From an uncultured Alphaproteobacteria bacterium (GTDB taxonomy: Bacteria > Pseudomonadota > Alphaproteobacteria > UBA8366 > GCA-2717185), in contig CALSRA010000056.1 of NCBI GenBank assembly GCA_943788635.1, positions 1 to 36,273 of the forward strand: DNA of 36,273 bases. The letters run 5' to 3'. The notes under the pieces are model-generated. The model was not told where the DNA came from and did no database searches. It saw nothing but the letters and a program-made list of their open reading frames with translations. A program made the translations under genes and the position numbers. Positions 33,840 through 36,273 of this stretch are shown in pieces. Position 1 is the first letter of the stretch, and each line of letters starts with the position of its first letter.

Positions 33840-34739
33840 TGGCGGCGGACGAAGCCAAGCGGCGCGGCCTGGGACGCGGCCTGTCCGCCCTTCTGGGGGA
33901 CGAGACGGAAGATTACGCCTCGCTCGACCGGTTGCGCCTGTCCAAGATGGTGCCAATCGAATTTCTGCATCCGGGGGCGAGCCAGCCGCGCAAACGTTTC
34001 GATGCCGAATCAATAGCGTCTCTGGTTGATTCCGTGCGGGAAAAAGGCGTGTTACAGCCCTTGCTGGTCCGCCGGCATCCCGAACATGCAAACGCCTATG
34101 AAATCATCGCCGGCGAACGGCGCTGGCGGGCGGCGCAGCAGGCCTCCTTGCCGGAAGTTCCGGTTGTTATCAAGGAGCTGAGCGATAGCGAAGCGCTGGA
34201 AATTGCCCTGGTTGAAAACATCCAGCGCGAGGACCTGACACCGATCGAGGAAGCACAGGGTTTTCAGCGGTTGATCGATGAATTCCAGCATACGCAGGAA
34301 GCGCTGTCCCAGGTGGTCGGGAAAAGCCGCAGTCATATCGCCAACCTGTTGCGGTTGCTGACATTGCCGGAATCCGTACAGACTATGGTGAATGAAAGCG
34401 CCCTGTCGGCAGGCCATGCGCGGGCGCTGGTGACGGCGGAAGCGCCGGAAGCGCTGGCGCGGCAGATTGTCGAGCGCGGCCTAAATGTCCGTCAGGGCGG
34501 AACAGTTGGTAAAAGCCGGAAAACCGGCTGTTTGCCCGCGCGCGCAAATCGCCGGAAAAAGATCCCAACACCCGCGGCCCTGGAAGAAAACCTGGCGCAG
34601 TTACTGGGATTGAAAGTATCCATCCAGGTGCGCGGTGAAAGCGGGTCGCTTAAAAATTGACTACGAAACGCTGGATCAGCTGGATGACGTGCTGCATCGG
34701 TTGACCAATGGTCCCTGGCCCCGGAACGACGACGACTAG
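33836..34739 (+). CDS. parB: chromosome partitioning protein ParB, frameshifted near the 3' end
   Basis: ParB binds parS, spreads and, with ParA, segregates origins. RRGLGRGLSALLGD at the N-terminus contacts ParA; QPRKRFD, GERRWRA (93-99, the CTP-binding/arginine motif), ENIQRE (127-132) and the HTH around 153-175 are intact. The C-terminal dimer domain is recovered only across frames: EQLVKAGKPAVCPRARKSPE, then ALEENLAQLLGLKVSIQVRG, then IDYETLDQLDDVLHRLTNGP. About four indels lie at 34495, 34540, 34583 and 34650. Corrected length about 298 residues, ending at TAG 34737-34739. Convergent with holA. Confidence 0.92.
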
Positions 34740-34752
34740 AACCGGGAGCCGC

Positions 34753-35784
34753 TTAACGGCGCTGTCCCATCATTCCCAACCTGGCAATCTGCAGAACGGT
34801 ACGGCCGCAAAGCGACTCCGCTGGCATGCCGGTCTGTTTGCATTGCTGTTCAGCCTCCAGTGTCAGGTTTAGCGCCTGACCCAGCCGCCGGCCATTCCAG
34901 CTGCGAAGTTGATTACGGAAGGGACCGGCAGCCTTGAAAAAGACCGGTGGCCGAAGGGCCTTCATCGCCACATCGGGCGTGGCGCCCGTATCAATCTTCG
35001 AACGGACCAGCTGCAGCCGAAGCAGATGCCGCGCCATTGCCCGCAATACCGTGACCGGATTCGCACCCTCCTGATAGCTTCGGGTCAACGCCTTGTCTGC
35101 GGCTGTCGGATTACCACCGGCGGCAGCCATAACAACATCATCCAGCGATAAGGCACTTGAATTTCCAACCGACGCCGCGGCATCCGCGACACTCACCTCG
35201 CTTCCGGACCCGACATAAAGGGCCAGTTTCTCCAGTTCCGAGCGGCTCAACCCCCTGTCGGCGCCAAGATTGGCGCTGAGATATGCCATTGCATCCGGAC
35301 TGACCCTGATATTCTCTTTCGCCAGGGTTTCATGAATAACCCGATCGAGCGCCCGTTCGTCATCGGCATAGCAGGGAACGGCGGCAGCATTGGGGGCTGC
35401 CTCGAAAATTTTCCGCAATCCGGAACGCGGGTTAAGATCACCAGCCTGTAAAATGACCAGCGCGTCCCCCGGTGAATCCTCCAGAAACTGTTCCACGGGT
35501 GTTGCCACGGCCTCCGTTGCATCACGCAGCCGCACAACCCGGCGGCCGCCGGTGAGCGCGATCGCGGCGGCTTCGTCGGCAATGAGGGTTGGAATTTCGC
35601 GCAATTGCGATGGAATAATCTCGGCAACAAGAAACGGATCGGAAAGATCCGGTACTACCGTCCGGGCCAGCGTTTCCGCGCGTTCCCGTACCAGGCCGGA
35701 ATCGGGCCCATAGACGAGAATGCCACGAACCGTTGCATCGGGGGCCCGAATAAAGGCTTCTACGCGTCCCGCCGCAACTTTCAT
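34753..35784 (-). CDS. holA: DNA polymerase III delta subunit
   Basis: HolA is the clamp-loader subunit that opens the beta ring. The 343-residue protein matches the family in length and order: N-terminal AAA+-like domain (RGILVYGPDSGLVRERAETL, DALVILQAGDLNPRSGLRKI), FEAAPNAAAVPCYADDERAL, DRGLSRSELEKLALY and C-terminal LEAEQQCKQTGMPAES. ATP-binding residues are degenerate as expected for delta. Convergent with parB (13-base gap) and 14 bases after lptE, the usual holA-lptE arrangement. Confidence 0.94.
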   Translation of the reverse strand: MKVAAGRVEAFIRAPDATVRGILVYGPDSGLVRERAETLARTVVPDLSDPFLVAEIIPSQLREIPTLIADEAAAIALTGGRRVVRLRDATEAVATPVEQFLEDSPGDALVILQAGDLNPRSGLRKIFEAAPNAAAVPCYADDERALDRVIHETLAKENIRVSPDAMAYLSANLGADRGLSRSELEKLALYVGSGSEVSVADAAASVGNSSALSLDDVVMAAAGGNPTAADKALTRSYQEGANPVTVLRAMARHLLRLQLVRSKIDTGATPDVAMKALRPPVFFKAAGPFRNQLRSWNGRRLGQALNLTLEAEQQCKQTGMPAESLCGRTVLQIARLGMMGQRR

Positions 35785-35798
35785 GCTGTTTCCCCCGA

Positions 35799-36273
35799 TC
35801 AGGCGCCGGCGCCGAAAAAGATACCGATGCGGATGCGGATGGCGTCGCTTATCTCGCGCGCTGCACGATCCAGGGCGTCTTTCTCCGCGCTGAGGGTGGC
35901 AAAATCAGAATCAACAATATTGAAACTGTTTACCGACCGCTCCGACCCGGAATACAACGCTTGGCCGGTTGCCACCGACGAAAGCGTATAACTGGCACTT
36001 ACCTCCATGAGCGCCCGGGTAGCGGTTTCGTCCCGCTGTATACCAAGATTCGTTCTCGAAATGGTCGGAAGCACAGTCAGTGTGTATAGGGGACGGGCTG
36101 GCTGCCCCTTCGGATTTAACCGATCGAGAAGGAAATTACGCAATTTCTGCCCAATCCTGTCCGGAATCGGTGCAACCCGGATTTGCTGAAGCTGCAAGGG
36201 TACAACTTTGCCGTTGGACGTACCGTATAACGGTTGAAATCCACACCCGGTCAGCAGCCCGATCAGGGCACAG
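35799..36273 (-). CDS. lptE: LPS assembly lipoprotein LptE, truncated at the right edge
   Basis: Outer-membrane lipoprotein that plugs LptD. The frame is open to the window edge and gives ALIGLLTGCGFQPLYG: lipobox LTGC followed by the family GCGFxPLYG, so only the first residues of the signal peptide are missing. VAPIPDRIGQKLRNFLLDRL, YTLTVLPTISRTNLGIQRDE and DALDRAAREISDAIRIRI follow. The TTG at 36197 is internal, not a start. It precedes holA by 14 bases on the same strand. Confidence 0.92.
   Translation of the reverse strand, partial: CALIGLLTGCGFQPLYGTSNGKVVPLQLQQIRVAPIPDRIGQKLRNFLLDRLNPKGQPARPLYTLTVLPTISRTNLGIQRDETATRALMEVSASYTLSSVATGQALYSGSERSVNSFNIVDSDFATLSAEKDALDRAAREISDAIRIRIGIFFGAGA

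Noticed and set aside
34753..36273. Change of strand composition at holA-lptE as sign of a chimeric join
   Set aside because: The plus strand turns C-rich here by hand count, but this follows gene direction, and parB convergent with holA-lptE is a normal order.

Overview
The window reads as origin-proximal chromosome of an alphaproteobacterium, most likely Rhodospirillales-like. The reasons are: a his operon of the order hisB-hisH-GNAT ORF-hisA-hisF-hisE-HIT, which matches the order I recall for Azospirillum brasilense; the run Tim44/MltA, FxsA/SecB, DnaQ/CoaE/AroE/Maf/PPSR; and the block hemE-hemH-hemJ-rho-mnmE-mnmG-rsmG-parA-parB-holA-lptE. No tRNA, rRNA, CRISPR array, insertion sequence or phage gene was seen.

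Layout. 1-4533 (minus): histidine operon followed by a HIT protein and a truncated N-carbamoyl-D-amino-acid hydrolase-like gene. 4769-6636 (plus): hslV-hslU protease/unfoldase. 6707-8454 (plus): two tandem TfdA/TauD-type 2-oxoglutarate dioxygenases. 8451-14187 (minus): tim44-like, mltA, lutA-lutB-lutC, smr and an XRE regulator, tightly packed. 14376-16009 (plus): fxsA, a histidine phosphatase, secB. 16025-19597 (minus): ppsR, maf, aroE, coaE, dnaQ, largely overlapping. 19598-20010: a 413-bp AT-rich gap with DnaA-box-like sites. 20011-24039 (plus): hemE, hemH, hemJ, rho. 24340-28656 (minus): an accessory block yyaL-like, ogt, dienelactone hydrolase, quinone oxidoreductase. 28826-34739 (plus): small DUF6489-like protein, mnmE, mnmG, rsmG, parA, parB. 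34753-36273 (minus): holA and lptE, the latter cut by the right edge.

The most informative non-coding signal is the ppsR-hemE gap. In Caulobacter and Rickettsia the chromosomal origin lies between hemE and a homologue of the DUF299/PPSR gene. Here the same gap holds one consensus DnaA box, several one-mismatch boxes, repeated TTATCC cores and a 30-base tract with only 4 G/C. Two perfect 16-bp parS palindromes lie 10-12 kb to the right, one between mnmE and mnmG and one inside the rsmG coding sequence, next to parA-parB. Together they form a chromosome replication and segregation locus.

Reading frames are broken in patches: the hydrolase fragment, hisB, hslV, hslU, parA, parB and probably the 3' end of ogt carry single-base indels. 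Protein-level conservation continues across frames and most indels are one extra base in a short homopolymer. This looks like sequence error rather than gene decay. The affected genes are annotated as whole genes with corrected extents.
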